64,000 nucleotides of DNA from an uncultured Bacteroidia bacterium (GCA_902801465.1 CADCIH010000003.1:62001-126000); one strand, 5' to 3'. Positions 9,165-18,061 are shown, counted from the first letter of the stretch. Notes: a model not told the origin generated them from the sequence alone. Made by a program: numbers and translations.

Positions 9165-10039
9165 CGTCTTGACTCCCTTTTCTTAAATAGTTGCATCAAA
9201 GGTTTCACATAATCCTCATCGGTATAGATCAGCGTGTTGTCGATGCCCTGCATGGTGAAGAGCCTGTTGAGGGCGAGTGACTCGTTGGTGATCAGTTTGC
9301 GGTAGGCATCGTGCCAAGCGCGGCTGGAGGTGTCCACCCAGCGTTCCTGGCCTGTCTCGCCATCCTTGAATTTCACCAGACCCACCTTGGGGATCTCCAT
9401 CTCACGGCGGTCGGTGATACGCAAGGCCACCATGTCGTGTTTGTTCGCGGCGATACGGAGTTCCTGTTCAAAGCTCTTGTGCGACATGAAGTCGGAAATC
9501 AGGAAAGCCGTAGTGCGGCGTTTGATGGCTGAGGTGAGGAAACGGAGTCCCTCACCGATGTCGGTGCCACGTTCCTCAGGCTTGAAGTCCACGATCTCGC
9601 GGATGATACGCAGGATATGGGTGCTTCCTTTCTTGGGCGGGATGAACTTTTCGACCTTGCTGCTGAAGAAGATGACGCCCACCTTGTCGTTGTTTTGGAT
9701 GGCGGAGAAGGCCAACACGGCGGCAAGTTCGGCGGTAAGATCGCGTTTCGACTGCTCGCGCGAGCCAAAGTCGTTCGACCCCGACACGTCGATGAGCAGC
9801 ATCACCGTCATCTCACGTTCTTCCTCGAATATCTTGACGAAGGGGTGGTTGAAGCGCGCGGTGACGTTCCAGTCGATGTTGCGGATGTCGTCGCCGTACT
9901 CGTACTCACGCACTTCGCTGAAGGTCATACCACGTCCCTTGAAAGCACTATGATACTGACCCGAGAAGATGTGGTTCGACAACCCTCGCGTCTTGATCTC
10001 GATTTTTTTGACTTTTTTGAAAATATCTGTTGCTTCCAT
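9161..10039 (-). CDS. DUF58 domain protein (MoxR-associated)
   Basis: 292 residues with no signal peptide. Contains the DUF58 signature around residues 37-75 (REYEYGDDIRNIDWNVTARF, then a glutamate-rich EEEREMTV) and a degenerate VWA-like core (LLIDVSGSNDFGS). DUF58 proteins are encoded next to MoxR ATPases and VWA proteins in many bacteria and are regarded as cytoplasmic adaptors, although the reaction is not known. Separated from moxR by 69 bp, almost all of it a hairpin-forming 7-bp repeat array. Confidence 0.9.
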   Translation of the reverse strand: MEATDIFKKVKKIEIKTRGLSNHIFSGQYHSAFKGRGMTFSEVREYEYGDDIRNIDWNVTARFNHPFVKIFEEEREMTVMLLIDVSGSNDFGSREQSKRDLTAELAAVLAFSAIQNNDKVGVIFFSSKVEKFIPPKKGSTHILRIIREIVDFKPEERGTDIGEGLRFLTSAIKRRTTAFLISDFMSHKSFEQELRIAANKHDMVALRITDRREMEIPKVGLVKFKDGETGQERWVDTSSRAWHDAYRKLITNESLALNRLFTMQGIDNTLIYTDEDYVKPLMQLFKKRESRR

Positions 10040-10044
10040 AAGGC

Positions 10045-10106
10045 AAGTGGGAAACGGAAAGTGGATAACAAAAATTTTCCGTTATCCGTTCTCCGTTTTC
10101 CGTTCT
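10045..10106. repeat. Inverted 7-bp-period array between DUF58 gene and moxR
   Basis: Left arm units AGTGGGA, AACGGAA, AGTGGAT; right arm units CCGTTAT, CCGTTCT, CCGTTTT, CCGTTCT. The right arm is roughly the reverse complement of the left, so the RNA could form a long imperfect hairpin inside the operon. Confidence 0.8.
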
Positions 10107-10108
10107 AA

Positions 10109-11101
10109 TTACGGTACTTCGACAGTATTCAAGATTTCGTTGATGATCTCTTCGGTGGTAACATTCTCGGCCTCAGCCTCGTATGTCAAACCGATACGAT
10201 GGCGGAGCACGTCATGGGCAACGGCGCGGACATCTTCGGGGATGACATAGCCACGACGTTTGATGAAGGCGTAGGCCTTCGAAGCCAGTGCCAGGTTGAT
10301 GGTGGCACGCGGTGAGCCGCCATAGCTGATCATGTTGGTGAATTTCTTCAGTTTGTAGTCGCTCGGGAAACGCGAGGCGAACACGATGTCGGTGATATAG
10401 TTCTCAATCTTCTCGTCGAGATAGATCTCACGGCACACCTCACGGGCACGGATGATGTCCTCAGGCTTGATGACTGGATTAATCTTTGCTCCAGTGTTGC
10501 CGATATTCTGACGGAGGATGAGTTTCTCTTCTTCTTTCTTAGGATAGTTGATCACCACCTTCAGCATGAAACGGTCCACTTGAGCTTCAGGAAGCGGATA
10601 GGTACCTTCCTGTTCGATGGGGTTCTGAGTTGCCATCACGAGGAAGGGATCCGGCAGTTTGAAGGTCTCGTCGCCGATGGTCACCTGATGTTCCTGCATG
10701 GCTTCAAGCAGGGCGCTCTGAACCTTGGCAGGTGAACGGTTGATTTCATCGGCCAGGATGAAGTTGGCGAAGATGGGGCCACGGCGAGTCACGAACTCTT
10801 CGTTTTTCTGGCTGTAGATCAGGGTACCGATCAAGTCGGCAGGCAGCAGGTCGGGGGTAAACTGAATACGGCTGAAGTCGGCATCAATTGCCTGAGCCAT
10901 CGACTTGATGGCAAGGGTCTTGGCCAAGCCAGGCACGCCTTCGAGCAGGATGTGTCCGTTGGCCAGAAGGCCGATCAGCAAACGTTCGGTCATCTGTTTC
11001 TGTCCTACGATGACCTTGTTCATCTCCAGGTTGATCAAGTCGACAAATTGGCTCTCACGCTGGATTTTCTCATTCAATTCACGAATGTCAGTTTCAATCA
11101 T
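10109..11101 (-). CDS. moxR: MoxR-family AAA+ ATPase
   Basis: 330 residues. Walker A LLEGVPGLAKT (about residues 52-62), Walker B and following MoxR motif ILADEINRSPAKVQSALLEA, the sensor region ATQNPIEQEGTYPLPEAQVD and arginine-rich C-terminal lid (SYGGSPRATINL). This is a canonical MoxR protein, a cytosolic AAA+ chaperone thought to act with the DUF58 and VWA proteins encoded downstream. First gene of the operon, divergent from aspartate kinase. A -7 element lies at 11177-11184. Confidence 0.93.
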   Translation of the reverse strand: MIETDIRELNEKIQRESQFVDLINLEMNKVIVGQKQMTERLLIGLLANGHILLEGVPGLAKTLAIKSMAQAIDADFSRIQFTPDLLPADLIGTLIYSQKNEEFVTRRGPIFANFILADEINRSPAKVQSALLEAMQEHQVTIGDETFKLPDPFLVMATQNPIEQEGTYPLPEAQVDRFMLKVVINYPKKEEEKLILRQNIGNTGAKINPVIKPEDIIRAREVCREIYLDEKIENYITDIVFASRFPSDYKLKKFTNMISYGGSPRATINLALASKAYAFIKRRGYVIPEDVRAVAHDVLRHRIGLTYEAEAENVTTEEIINEILNTVEVP

Positions 11102-11128
11102 TGTTATTCTAGTTTAGTTGTATTCTTG

Positions 11129-11148
11129 ATTTTCCGTTCTCCGTTCAA
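11129..11148. repeat. Short 7-bp-period repeat upstream of moxR
   Basis: Two to three CCGTTCT-type units in the moxR 5' leader, the same unit as in the right arm at 10075-10106. Confidence 0.6.
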
Positions 11149-11176
11149 CACGTCGCGCGCTTCGTCAAAAAGTGTG

Positions 11177-11184
11177 CAAAATTA
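11177..11184 (-). promoter_or_regulatory. -7 box of the moxR-bat operon
   Basis: TAATTTTG on the minus strand fits TAnnTTTG and lies 76 bp upstream of the moxR ATG. No clear TTTG 19 bp upstream. The implied leader contains the short array at 11129-11148. Confidence 0.5.
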
Positions 11185-11238
11185 CGTATTGTCAGTTAAA
11201 AAAACTCCTATTTAATAATTTTATTGTCGAGACTTTAT

Positions 11239-11246
11239 TATTTTTG
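11239..11246 (+). promoter_or_regulatory. -7 box of the aspartate kinase gene
   Basis: TATTTTTG, 24 bp before the ATG at 11270; fits TAnnTTTG with a leader of about 15-20 nt. The -33 part is not evident. Confidence 0.55.
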
Positions 11247-11269
11247 TACCACAATCAAACAAGGGATAG

Positions 11270-12613
11270 ATGATCAAAAAGATTTATAAATTCGGAGGTG
11301 CCTCGGTGAAGGATGCCGATGCCGTCAGAAATCTCAAGAATATTGTAGCCCAGCACAAAGATGAAGACATCTTCTTGGTGGTATCGGCCATGGGGAAAAC
11401 CACCAACATGTTGGAGCGAGTGCTTCGAGAAGTGAGAGAGGAAAGTGGAAAGTGGAAAACGGAAAACGGAGAACTTTCCACTTTCCACTCTCCACTTTCC
11501 ACTCTAAAAGAGGTGATGGAATATCATGAGAACATCATCCTCGATTTGTTCGACCAAAACCGCGAGCATCCCGTGATCGAGTCGGTATCGGAACTATTCC
11601 TAGAGCTTTGGGAGAAGTTGCAACGCACCGACCAGCCTTACGACTACCAATACGACCAGACGGTGAGTTACGGTGAACTGATCTCCACCACCATCATCCA
11701 GGAATACCTCAACCACTGTGACGTACCCTGCCGCTGGCTTGACGCACGCAAATACGTGCTCACCGATGAGCGCTTCCGCTCCGCCTCCCCCGACTGGGAC
11801 GAGACCCGACTGCGCATCAGTAAATTGAACGACGAGCATATCCACGGCGTGGTTTGCATCACCCAGGGTTTCATCGGGGCCACCGTCGATGGCAAACACA
11901 CTGTCACCTTGGGCCGTGAGGGTTCCGACTACACTGCGGCCATCTTCGCCAATTGCCTCGACGCCGAAGAAGTCACCATCTGGAAAGATGTCGACGGCCT
12001 GCTCAACGCCGACCCGAAACGCTTCGATGAAACCGTTCAATTGCGCCACATCACCTACTCCGAAGCCATTGAGCTGGCTTTTTACGGGGCTTCCATCATC
12101 CACCCCAAGACCATCAAGCCACTTCAGAACAAAGGCATCACCCTCAAAGTGCAGTCGTTCCTCAACCCCGACCATCAGCCTTCTGTCATCGACAGCCAGC
12201 CCGGCCCTGATATCGAGAAAACTCCTTCTTACATCGTCAAGGACAACCAAACACTGGTTTCCATCTCACCCCGCGACTACTCGTTCATGAACGAACACAA
12301 CCTGCAGATCATCTTCGCAGCCTGCGATGAGCTCAACATCCACGCAAACGTCGTCCAGACATCCGCCCTGATGCTCTCTTTCTGTTTCGACCATGACGAC
12401 CGGAAGCTGAAAGGCCTCGTCGGATCGCTCCATGAGACCTTCCAGGTGAAATACAACAAGGGCCTTACCCTCTTTACCATCAGGCATTACGACTACTCCT
12501 ATACCATGGGTGACCGTTTCCTCGACGGGAAGAAGGTGTATCTGAAACAGAGTAGCCGAAGCACGCTTCAGTTTGTTATTAATGCGGAATGTGGAATGCG
12601 GAATGCGGAATAG
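11270..12613 (+). CDS. lysC: Aspartate kinase with an in-frame repeat insertion
   Basis: 447 residues. Phosphorylates aspartate, first step toward lysine, threonine and methionine. N-terminal amino-acid-kinase motif IYKFGGASVKD, then VVSAMGKTTN, LGREGSDYTAA and WKDVDGLLNADPKR; an ACT regulatory domain follows at about residues 315-430. No homoserine dehydrogenase part, so monofunctional. Residues about 58-79 (SGKWKTENGELSTFHSPLST and flanks) are encoded by a 7-bp repeat array and split a helix that is continuous in relatives. The last residues (INAECGMRNAE) come from a second array at 12581. Whether the enzyme is still active cannot be told from sequence; the kinase motifs are intact. Confidence 0.9.
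   Translation: MIKKIYKFGGASVKDADAVRNLKNIVAQHKDEDIFLVVSAMGKTTNMLERVLREVREESGKWKTENGELSTFHSPLSTLKEVMEYHENIILDLFDQNREHPVIESVSELFLELWEKLQRTDQPYDYQYDQTVSYGELISTTIIQEYLNHCDVPCRWLDARKYVLTDERFRSASPDWDETRLRISKLNDEHIHGVVCITQGFIGATVDGKHTVTLGREGSDYTAAIFANCLDAEEVTIWKDVDGLLNADPKRFDETVQLRHITYSEAIELAFYGASIIHPKTIKPLQNKGITLKVQSFLNPDHQPSVIDSQPGPDIEKTPSYIVKDNQTLVSISPRDYSFMNEHNLQIIFAACDELNIHANVVQTSALMLSFCFDHDDRKLKGLVGSLHETFQVKYNKGLTLFTIRHYDYSYTMGDRFLDGKKVYLKQSSRSTLQFVINAECGMRNAE
11441..11505. repeat. Inverted 7-bp-period array inside the aspartate kinase gene
   Basis: Units AGTGGAA, AGTGGAA, AACGGAA, AACGGAG, then the opposite-sense units TTTCCAC, TTTCCAC, TCTCCAC, TTTCCAC. The two arms can pair. The whole insertion keeps the reading frame, but gain or loss of one unit would shift it. 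Confidence 0.85.
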
Positions 12614-12670
12614 TTTTCCATTCAGCATTTAATTCCTAATTCCGCATTCCTAATTCCGCATTCCGCATTA
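12581..12670. repeat. Inverted 7-bp-period array between aspartate kinase and trmO
   Basis: Left arm GCGGAAT, GTGGAAT, GCGGAAT, GCGGAAT; right arm built of ATTCCGC and ATTCCTA units reading the other way. The left arm encodes the aspartate kinase C-terminus and its stop; the right arm ends just before the trmO ATG. Confidence 0.85.
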
Positions 12671-12672
12671 AA

Positions 12673-13338
12673 ATGAAGATCATTGCAAAAATAAGCACCG
12701 AGTTCCCGACAAAGTTTGGGATTCCACGACAAAGCGGCATCATCGAGACGCTTAAGGGGAAGGTCGTGTTCGAGCCTGAATATCGTAATCCAGAAGCAGT
12801 GCGAGGCTTAGAAGAGTTTTCCCACCTTTGGTTGATTTGGGAGTTTTCAGAAGCTAAACGAGACACCTGGTCGCCCACGGTGAGGCCGCCACGTTTGGGT
12901 GGCAACATCCGAAAGGGAGTATTCGCCACAAGGTCGCCTTTCAGGCCCAACCCCATTGGCCTCTCTTCGGTGAAACTCGAACGCATCGAGATCGACACAA
13001 AGCTCGGTCCGGTGCTGCACGTCAGTGGCGCCGACCTGATGGACGGCACACCTATTTACGACATCAAGCCATATATTGCCTATACGGACAGCCATCCCGA
13101 AGCCATCAGCGGATTTGCCTCAAAACCGGCAGAATATCTCTTAGAAGTGGTATTCCCTGAAGAATTGCTCCAAAAAGTCCCGGAAAAACATCGTAAAAGC
13201 CTCATCGCGGTGCTGGAACACGACCCGCGACCACAATATCAAGACGACCCCGAAAGGGTTTATGGCATGGCCTTTGGCAATTTGGAGGTTCGATTCAAGG
13301 TTATAGATTTACAGCTTATCGTTTTGGAAATCAAATAA
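12673..13338 (+). CDS. trmO: tRNA (N6-threonylcarbamoyladenosine37-N6)-methyltransferase TrmO
   Basis: 221 residues. Member of the TsaA/YaeB/TrmO family, which methylates t6A37 of some tRNAs with S-adenosylmethionine using a beta-barrel fold. Family motifs visible: FGIPRQSGI near the start, FATRSPFRPNPIGLSSVKL (the RPNPIGLS signature, about residues 90-108), SGADLMDGTPIYDIKPYI, and in the C-terminal part EHDPRPQYQDDPERVYGM. Length is within the family range. Starts 3 bp after a repeat array that closes the aspartate kinase gene. Confidence 0.9.
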   Translation: MKIIAKISTEFPTKFGIPRQSGIIETLKGKVVFEPEYRNPEAVRGLEEFSHLWLIWEFSEAKRDTWSPTVRPPRLGGNIRKGVFATRSPFRPNPIGLSSVKLERIEIDTKLGPVLHVSGADLMDGTPIYDIKPYIAYTDSHPEAISGFASKPAEYLLEVVFPEELLQKVPEKHRKSLIAVLEHDPRPQYQDDPERVYGMAFGNLEVRFKVIDLQLIVLEIK

Positions 13339-13350
13339 AAACATAAAGTC

Positions 13351-13977
13351 ATGAAAGCCATTAAAATCAACTTCAGCGAAAGCAACGACGAACTATTCGG
13401 ACAAAGCAAATGGTGGGGCGCTCCCGACCTCCCCGAAGACTGGGAATACCCCGAGATGCCCGATGAGGATGGAACTCCGCTTACGTTCGTATGCCAAATC
13501 AACTGCGAAGACTTGGCTCCATTCGATCCGGAGGGGCAACTGCCGCACGAGGGGATGCTGTATTTCTTTGCCGCTCTCGATCAATACATGATGGACGATG
13601 TGGACGAATGCCCTTTCTATAATGGCATGGGTGAATGGGACAACAAAGCCTACAAGGTGCTCTACTCCCCCACTATCGACAACCTAAGTCCTTACGAACT
13701 CACCTGGGATGACGGAACTCCAGCCTACCTCCCTGCCGTAGCCATCAACTTCCAAGAGGACGAGGCGTTCTCCGACGATTTCAGACTGCTTGGGATGCCT
13801 TATTTCCAAAATGTACAAAGCGGTTACTACGACCACATCAACCTGTTGCAGATCGATGAGAATGACGACTGGGGTCTACAGCTCTATGATTGCGGGATGA
13901 TTAATTTCCTAATCAGACCCGAGGATTTGAAGAACCGTAGGTTCGACAAGACAGTGGTCTATTTCGAATCGCTTTGA
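13351..13977 (+). CDS. DUF1963 (YwqG-like) protein
   Basis: 208 residues, acidic, no signal peptide. WGAPDLPEDWEYPEMPDEDG followed by LTFVCQINCEDLAPFDPEG and GMLYFFAA are characteristic of the DUF1963/YwqG family of unknown function. The C-terminal part NLLQIDENDDWGLQLYDCGM also fits. Lies 12 bp after trmO and may be cotranscribed. It ends exactly where the opposite-strand Omp28-like gene ends, with no base between them and no visible terminator hairpin. Confidence 0.8.
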   Translation: MKAIKINFSESNDELFGQSKWWGAPDLPEDWEYPEMPDEDGTPLTFVCQINCEDLAPFDPEGQLPHEGMLYFFAALDQYMMDDVDECPFYNGMGEWDNKAYKVLYSPTIDNLSPYELTWDDGTPAYLPAVAINFQEDEAFSDDFRLLGMPYFQNVQSGYYDHINLLQIDENDDWGLQLYDCGMINFLIRPEDLKNRRFDKTVVYFESL

Positions 13978-14787
13978 TCACTTGATTTTTTCCATCGCCG
14001 TCTGCAAGATCTTACCACCCTTACTCTTGTCGGCGACATAAGTCAGGATGTAGCACTGGTCGGCATTGTAACCCTCGTTGAGGGTGGCGGTGTAGTTCTT
14101 GGCGAATTCGTCGTTGACATAAACCGAACCATTGGCAAAACTTTCGCCATCGGCACCATTGAGGGTGCCACGGAACACGTTGCGGAACACGTAAGCCGTG
14201 TCGACACCTCCAGGAACCACTTGGCGACCCACGATACTGTCTTCAACCAAGCAAACGGTGAGATACAGCTGTCCAAGATAATCAGAGGTAGCGGTCACAT
14301 CCGTCTCCACTCTCAACTCACGGGTTGCCTCGTCATAGTTGTTTACGATGAAAAGTTCGAATGTCTGATCCTCAGCGAGAGCCTCGCTCAAGGGTGTGTC
14401 GAGTTGGGATTCGTTCAAGGTATTGCCTTCAGTCAATGCCACATGGTCGACAGAGAACAGCGGGTTGGCTGAGTTGTTGCCATACCATTCGTCGCCTTCA
14501 GGGGTTTTGAAATCGGGGAACTGTCCCATGGCGGTGGCAAGGAATCCCGCATGCACACTCAGGATAAACACACGGTCCTCGCCCAACTGATGCTGCAACT
14601 CATGGGCCACCTCGGCGGCGGCGGGACAGTTCACGCAGCGAACGCCGGTGAAGTCCTTGATGAGCACCGTCTTGCCCTCACCAAAATATGTATATGGCTT
14701 ATTGGTATTATTGATATCGATTTTATCACAACCCATCATCAGCATCATCATGACTGAGAGGGTGAATATCGAAAATAGCTTTTTCAT
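13978..14787 (-). CDS. Omp28-related thioredoxin-fold lipoprotein
   Basis: 269 residues from the ATG at 14787, chosen because it opens a lipoprotein signal (MKKLFSIFTLSVMMMLMMGC, lipobox LMMGC); a longer in-frame start at 14871 would lack one. The mature part begins with VLIKDFTGVRCVNCPAAAEV, a thioredoxin-like strand with a CxxC pair, followed by VFILSVHAGFLA. This is the Omp28-related family of Bacteroidota outer-membrane proteins. It follows a DUF6029 barrel gene (11 bp gap) and a TlpA gene in one run, suggesting joint action in envelope thiol chemistry; that is inference. Confidence 0.82.
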   Translation of the reverse strand: MKKLFSIFTLSVMMMLMMGCDKIDINNTNKPYTYFGEGKTVLIKDFTGVRCVNCPAAAEVAHELQHQLGEDRVFILSVHAGFLATAMGQFPDFKTPEGDEWYGNNSANPLFSVDHVALTEGNTLNESQLDTPLSEALAEDQTFELFIVNNYDEATRELRVETDVTATSDYLGQLYLTVCLVEDSIVGRQVVPGGVDTAYVFRNVFRGTLNGADGESFANGSVYVNDEFAKNYTATLNEGYNADQCYILTYVADKSKGGKILQTAMEKIK

Positions 14788-14798
14788 GTTGGTTGTTT

Positions 14799-16544
14799 TT
14801 AGAAGGATGTTGAAATGGTTAAGGTCACGCCCGAAGAGGCAGGCACGGTACGGCATACGCCGCCGACGCATACCACGCCTTCGCTCTGACGGCCGCCGCT
14901 CAGCATGATGCGGGTGGCATCGTGGATGTAGCTGACAGTGCCGGTGAAGTAATGGTCGCGGAACTCAGGGACGGGGTTGCCATAATTCCACTTGTCGGCG
15001 ATGGAGAATGACCAGTGCGGGGTGATGGTGTATTCCAACAAACCGAAGGCCCAGTCGCCACGCTTCTGGTAGTCTTTCTTCTCACTTTCGTCATAGGCAT
15101 AGCCTTTCTTCACCTCTTTTTCCCACAAGCCTTGGAGTTCGAAGCGCAGGCTCTGCCGTTTGTTGATTTTATAAGTCACATCGAGGAACCCGATGTTAGC
15201 TTCCACCACGGGAGCGCCGGCATGGCCTTCGATGGTCTCGATGTCGTAATACAGATTAATGTATTGAGCGGTCACGTGCCAATCCTTGCTGATCTTCTTG
15301 TCGATCTCAAAGTTGATGTCGCGGAAGAAGCGATGATCGCTGACAGCAAAGAAGTTGGAGGCATAGCCCAGGGTGCCTTTCTTATTGAGGACCATTTGTC
15401 CGTTGACCATGATGGAGTCGCGCACGATGTCGTTCACCTGACTCATGTTGAAAGCCAGTTTTGTGCCGTATCTTCCGCCGAGCCAAGTGCCTTTGGGGAT
15501 GGTGTAGTTTACCTGGAACTGGGCTGCCATTTCGCCATTGGGCTGCGTGGAGTAGGTGTACATCGAAGGCAGGCTATGTGTATGGGTATAGTTGATAGGC
15601 GGGAGGAAGTTGATGTCGTGGTCGTTTTCCATTCCCGTGAAGTTCGACTTGAAGCTCATGTTGTCGGTGCGTTTCACCTGAAGCACCACGCCCAAGCCTT
15701 TTTGGGAGTAGCTCAGGGATGACATCAAGGCTTGACCATTCTTATAGATGAAGTTGTTGATGGCAGAGGGGTCGTTGATTTTGTAAGCGTATTCCGTGGC
15801 GAAGGCGAAGCGACCGTAGGCCAGATTAATACGACCTGCAGCGGCACCCACGTTGACGGGAATGCGGTAGAACAGGTTGTTGACGACCGTGGTATCCTGC
15901 ATCTTACTGACGAAGCTACCGCCCATACTCACTTTAAGCTCCGCGTCGTTCATGGCAGGGATGCTTTGGTTGAGATCCCATTCGCCATCGATGCCGCGCA
16001 CGATGCCACGATAGTTTTTAGCGTCAAGGTCGTTGCTATAGGGTGCCCAGTAGTACCGTTGGCGGCCATACACGCCTTTCAGGGTGACGCCTTGGGTGGG
16101 ACGAATCACTGTGCGGACGCCACGCAGGGAATTGTCCATGCCCAACGACCACTCTTCATAAGTGCGGAAAACCAAGCCGCTACCGAACTGGTCATAGACA
16201 TCACCCACGGTGACACCGATGAAGCCGTTGTCGTAGTTGGCGTAGAAGTTGGCAAGCCCCACACCATTCAATTCCGGGCGGAAGCCATTGAGCTCAGGCA
16301 GGAAAGCCTCGAAGCGCATGCCTGCGGAGAAGTTGCCATTGGTATAGTTGATTTTTCCGAACCCATTGAGGCCCAACTTTTTGCCGTTGAGGTCGGTGAT
16401 GTCGATGCCTTTGTCGAGGCGATAGTATTGGGCATCGGTCTGGAAGCTGCCGCTCACTTGGCTGTTTTCAAGGAACGACTGAGCACTCGCCTTGAAGCCG
16501 AAGGCCAAGGCGAGTGCAAGCACTAGCAGTATATTATTTCGCAT
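14799..16544 (-). CDS. DUF6029-type outer-membrane beta-barrel protein
   Basis: 581 residues. Signal peptide (MRNNILLVLALALAFGFKASAQ) and then a protein built of alternating beta-strands with many aromatic and glycine residues (FYANYDNGFIGVTVGDVYDQ, VFRTYEEWSLGMDNSLRGV), ending in a strand with terminal Phe (VTLTISTSF), a typical outer-membrane barrel ending. It resembles the DUF6029 family found beside Omp28 and TlpA genes in Bacteroidales. No plug or TonB box seen. Function unknown. Confidence 0.75.
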   Translation of the reverse strand: MRNNILLVLALALAFGFKASAQSFLENSQVSGSFQTDAQYYRLDKGIDITDLNGKKLGLNGFGKINYTNGNFSAGMRFEAFLPELNGFRPELNGVGLANFYANYDNGFIGVTVGDVYDQFGSGLVFRTYEEWSLGMDNSLRGVRTVIRPTQGVTLKGVYGRQRYYWAPYSNDLDAKNYRGIVRGIDGEWDLNQSIPAMNDAELKVSMGGSFVSKMQDTTVVNNLFYRIPVNVGAAAGRINLAYGRFAFATEYAYKINDPSAINNFIYKNGQALMSSLSYSQKGLGVVLQVKRTDNMSFKSNFTGMENDHDINFLPPINYTHTHSLPSMYTYSTQPNGEMAAQFQVNYTIPKGTWLGGRYGTKLAFNMSQVNDIVRDSIMVNGQMVLNKKGTLGYASNFFAVSDHRFFRDINFEIDKKISKDWHVTAQYINLYYDIETIEGHAGAPVVEANIGFLDVTYKINKRQSLRFELQGLWEKEVKKGYAYDESEKKDYQKRGDWAFGLLEYTITPHWSFSIADKWNYGNPVPEFRDHYFTGTVSYIHDATRIMLSGGRQSEGVVCVGGVCRTVPASSGVTLTISTSF

Positions 16545-16555
16545 TGTTTTCTCTC

Positions 16556-17050
16556 TTAGTTTTTCAATTTCAGGATTTCTTCGTAGAGGTCTTCCTCGGC
16601 GCCGTCAAAATAGCCGGTGTGTTGATACACAATCTTGCCCTTTCCATCGAAGAGGAAGGTGTGAGGCGGGTTGCTCACGTTCATGGCACGTTTGAGGTCG
16701 CCATTCACATCAAGCAGCACCTCGAATTCCCATCCCTTGCCTTCAATGAAAGGTTTCACTTTGGCAGTGGTGCGAGAGTCGTCAATCGACACGGCAAAGA
16801 TCTTCACGCCGGTCTCCTTCTGCCAGTCGGAGTAAACCTCATCGAGGGCGTTGTGTTCCTTGATGCATGGACCACACCAAGTAGCCCAGAAAGTGAGCAC
16901 GAAAGGTTTCCCGTTGTTGGAGAGTTTAGCGATGTTGACATCCTTGCCTTGAAGGTCCTTGACTGTGACGTTCGGAAGGTCTGATTTCTGCTGCGCATGA
17001 AGGCCAGTGACGACCAAGGCAGCGACTAAGAGAGCGAATAACTTTTTCAT
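16556..17050 (-). CDS. TlpA-family thiol-disulfide oxidoreductase
   Basis: 164 residues. Signal peptide (MKKLFALLVAALVVTGLHAQ) and one thioredoxin domain with the active site FWATWCGPCIKEHNALDEVY (CGPC about residues 55-58) and the cis-proline region VSNPPHTFLFDGKGKIVY. Probably a periplasmic or lipid-free reductase of disulfides. It precedes a barrel and an Omp28-like protein with its own CxxC on the same strand, and follows manA by 27 bp. Confidence 0.9.
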   Translation of the reverse strand: MKKLFALLVAALVVTGLHAQQKSDLPNVTVKDLQGKDVNIAKLSNNGKPFVLTFWATWCGPCIKEHNALDEVYSDWQKETGVKIFAVSIDDSRTTAKVKPFIEGKGWEFEVLLDVNGDLKRAMNVSNPPHTFLFDGKGKIVYQHTGYFDGAEEDLYEEILKLKN

Positions 17051-17077
17051 TGTTTATTTGTTGAGTTGTTATGTTTT

Positions 17078-18061
17078 TTATTTGTTGACGTAGATTTCCA
17101 AGATTTTACAAGCTTGCGACTTGATGTTCACTTTCTCGATGACATTGGGAATCAAAACGACCTCGCCAGTATTAACAAATATCGAGCCATTTTCCCATTC
17201 GAGCAAAAAATTTCCTTCCACGGGGAAAAGAAGCACAAATGAGTCCAGCTCCGAATAGTCCTTTGCCATCTCGCCTTTGAGGGTAAGCATGCTAGTGGTG
17301 AAATAAGGTGAATCCACCATGGGGACGGTTTTGTTGAGCACCGGTTCATAGGGCGTCTTGTAGTTTTCCACCGGGTCGAAGTCAACGGCATCAAGCGACT
17401 GTGGAATATGCAGTTCGCGGCGCATTCCGGCCACATCGATACGGTCCCAGTCGTAGATGCGATAGGTGGTGTCGCTGGTCTGTTGGATCTCGGCCACCAT
17501 GATGCCAGGTCCCAGGGCGTGCACACGACCGGCAGGAATGTAGAACACATCACCCTTTTGGGCGGTTTCATGGTTGAGAACAGACTTTATATCGTTGTCC
17601 TTTAAAACACGGATATATTTCATTCTGTTCATCTCACAATTGAACCCGGATATCAGCTCGGCACCCTCATCGGCTTGCATCACGTACCACATCTCGGTCT
17701 TGCCGTAGCCGATGTCGCGTTTTTCAGCCAGTTCATCGTCGGGATGAACCTGCACCGAGAGCCAATCGTTGGCATCGATAATCTTGATGAGCAAAGGAAA
17801 CTGCTCGCCATAGCGATCGAACACGTCCTCGCCCACCAGGTCACCCATGAAGGTCTCCACCAGGTCGTTGATTTCATCACCTTCGAAGTCGCCGTTGGCA
17901 ACCACACTCTGTTCGTCCCACAGCCCCGAGAGCAGCCATGCCTCACCACAGTTGGGCAGCTGGCCATAGTCGAGACCGACGATATCTTTGATCTTTCTCC
18001 CTCCCCAGATCTTGTCTTTGAAGATTGGCTTGAATTTCAGAGGATAAAGCACACTTGTCAT
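17078..18061 (-). CDS. manA: Mannose-6-phosphate isomerase, class I
   Basis: 327 residues from the ATG at 18061; an upstream in-frame start at 18085 falls inside the promoter. Interconverts mannose-6-phosphate and fructose-6-phosphate. Motifs: FKPIFKDKIWGGRKI at the start, VQVHPDDELAE with the metal-binding His, GKTEMWYVMQADEGAELISG with the metal-binding Glu, and GDVFYIPAGRVHALGPGI with the second His. Cupin-type short bacterial form. A -7 box TATCTTTG sits 22 bp upstream of the ATG. Confidence 0.92.
   Translation of the reverse strand: MTSVLYPLKFKPIFKDKIWGGRKIKDIVGLDYGQLPNCGEAWLLSGLWDEQSVVANGDFEGDEINDLVETFMGDLVGEDVFDRYGEQFPLLIKIIDANDWLSVQVHPDDELAEKRDIGYGKTEMWYVMQADEGAELISGFNCEMNRMKYIRVLKDNDIKSVLNHETAQKGDVFYIPAGRVHALGPGIMVAEIQQTSDTTYRIYDWDRIDVAGMRRELHIPQSLDAVDFDPVENYKTPYEPVLNKTVPMVDSPYFTTSMLTLKGEMAKDYSELDSFVLLFPVEGNFLLEWENGSIFVNTGEVVLIPNVIEKVNIKSQACKILEIYVNK

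Noticed and set aside
11441..12670. Repeat arrays considered as CRISPR
   Set aside because: Units are 7 bp with no spacers, and no cas genes are present anywhere in the window.
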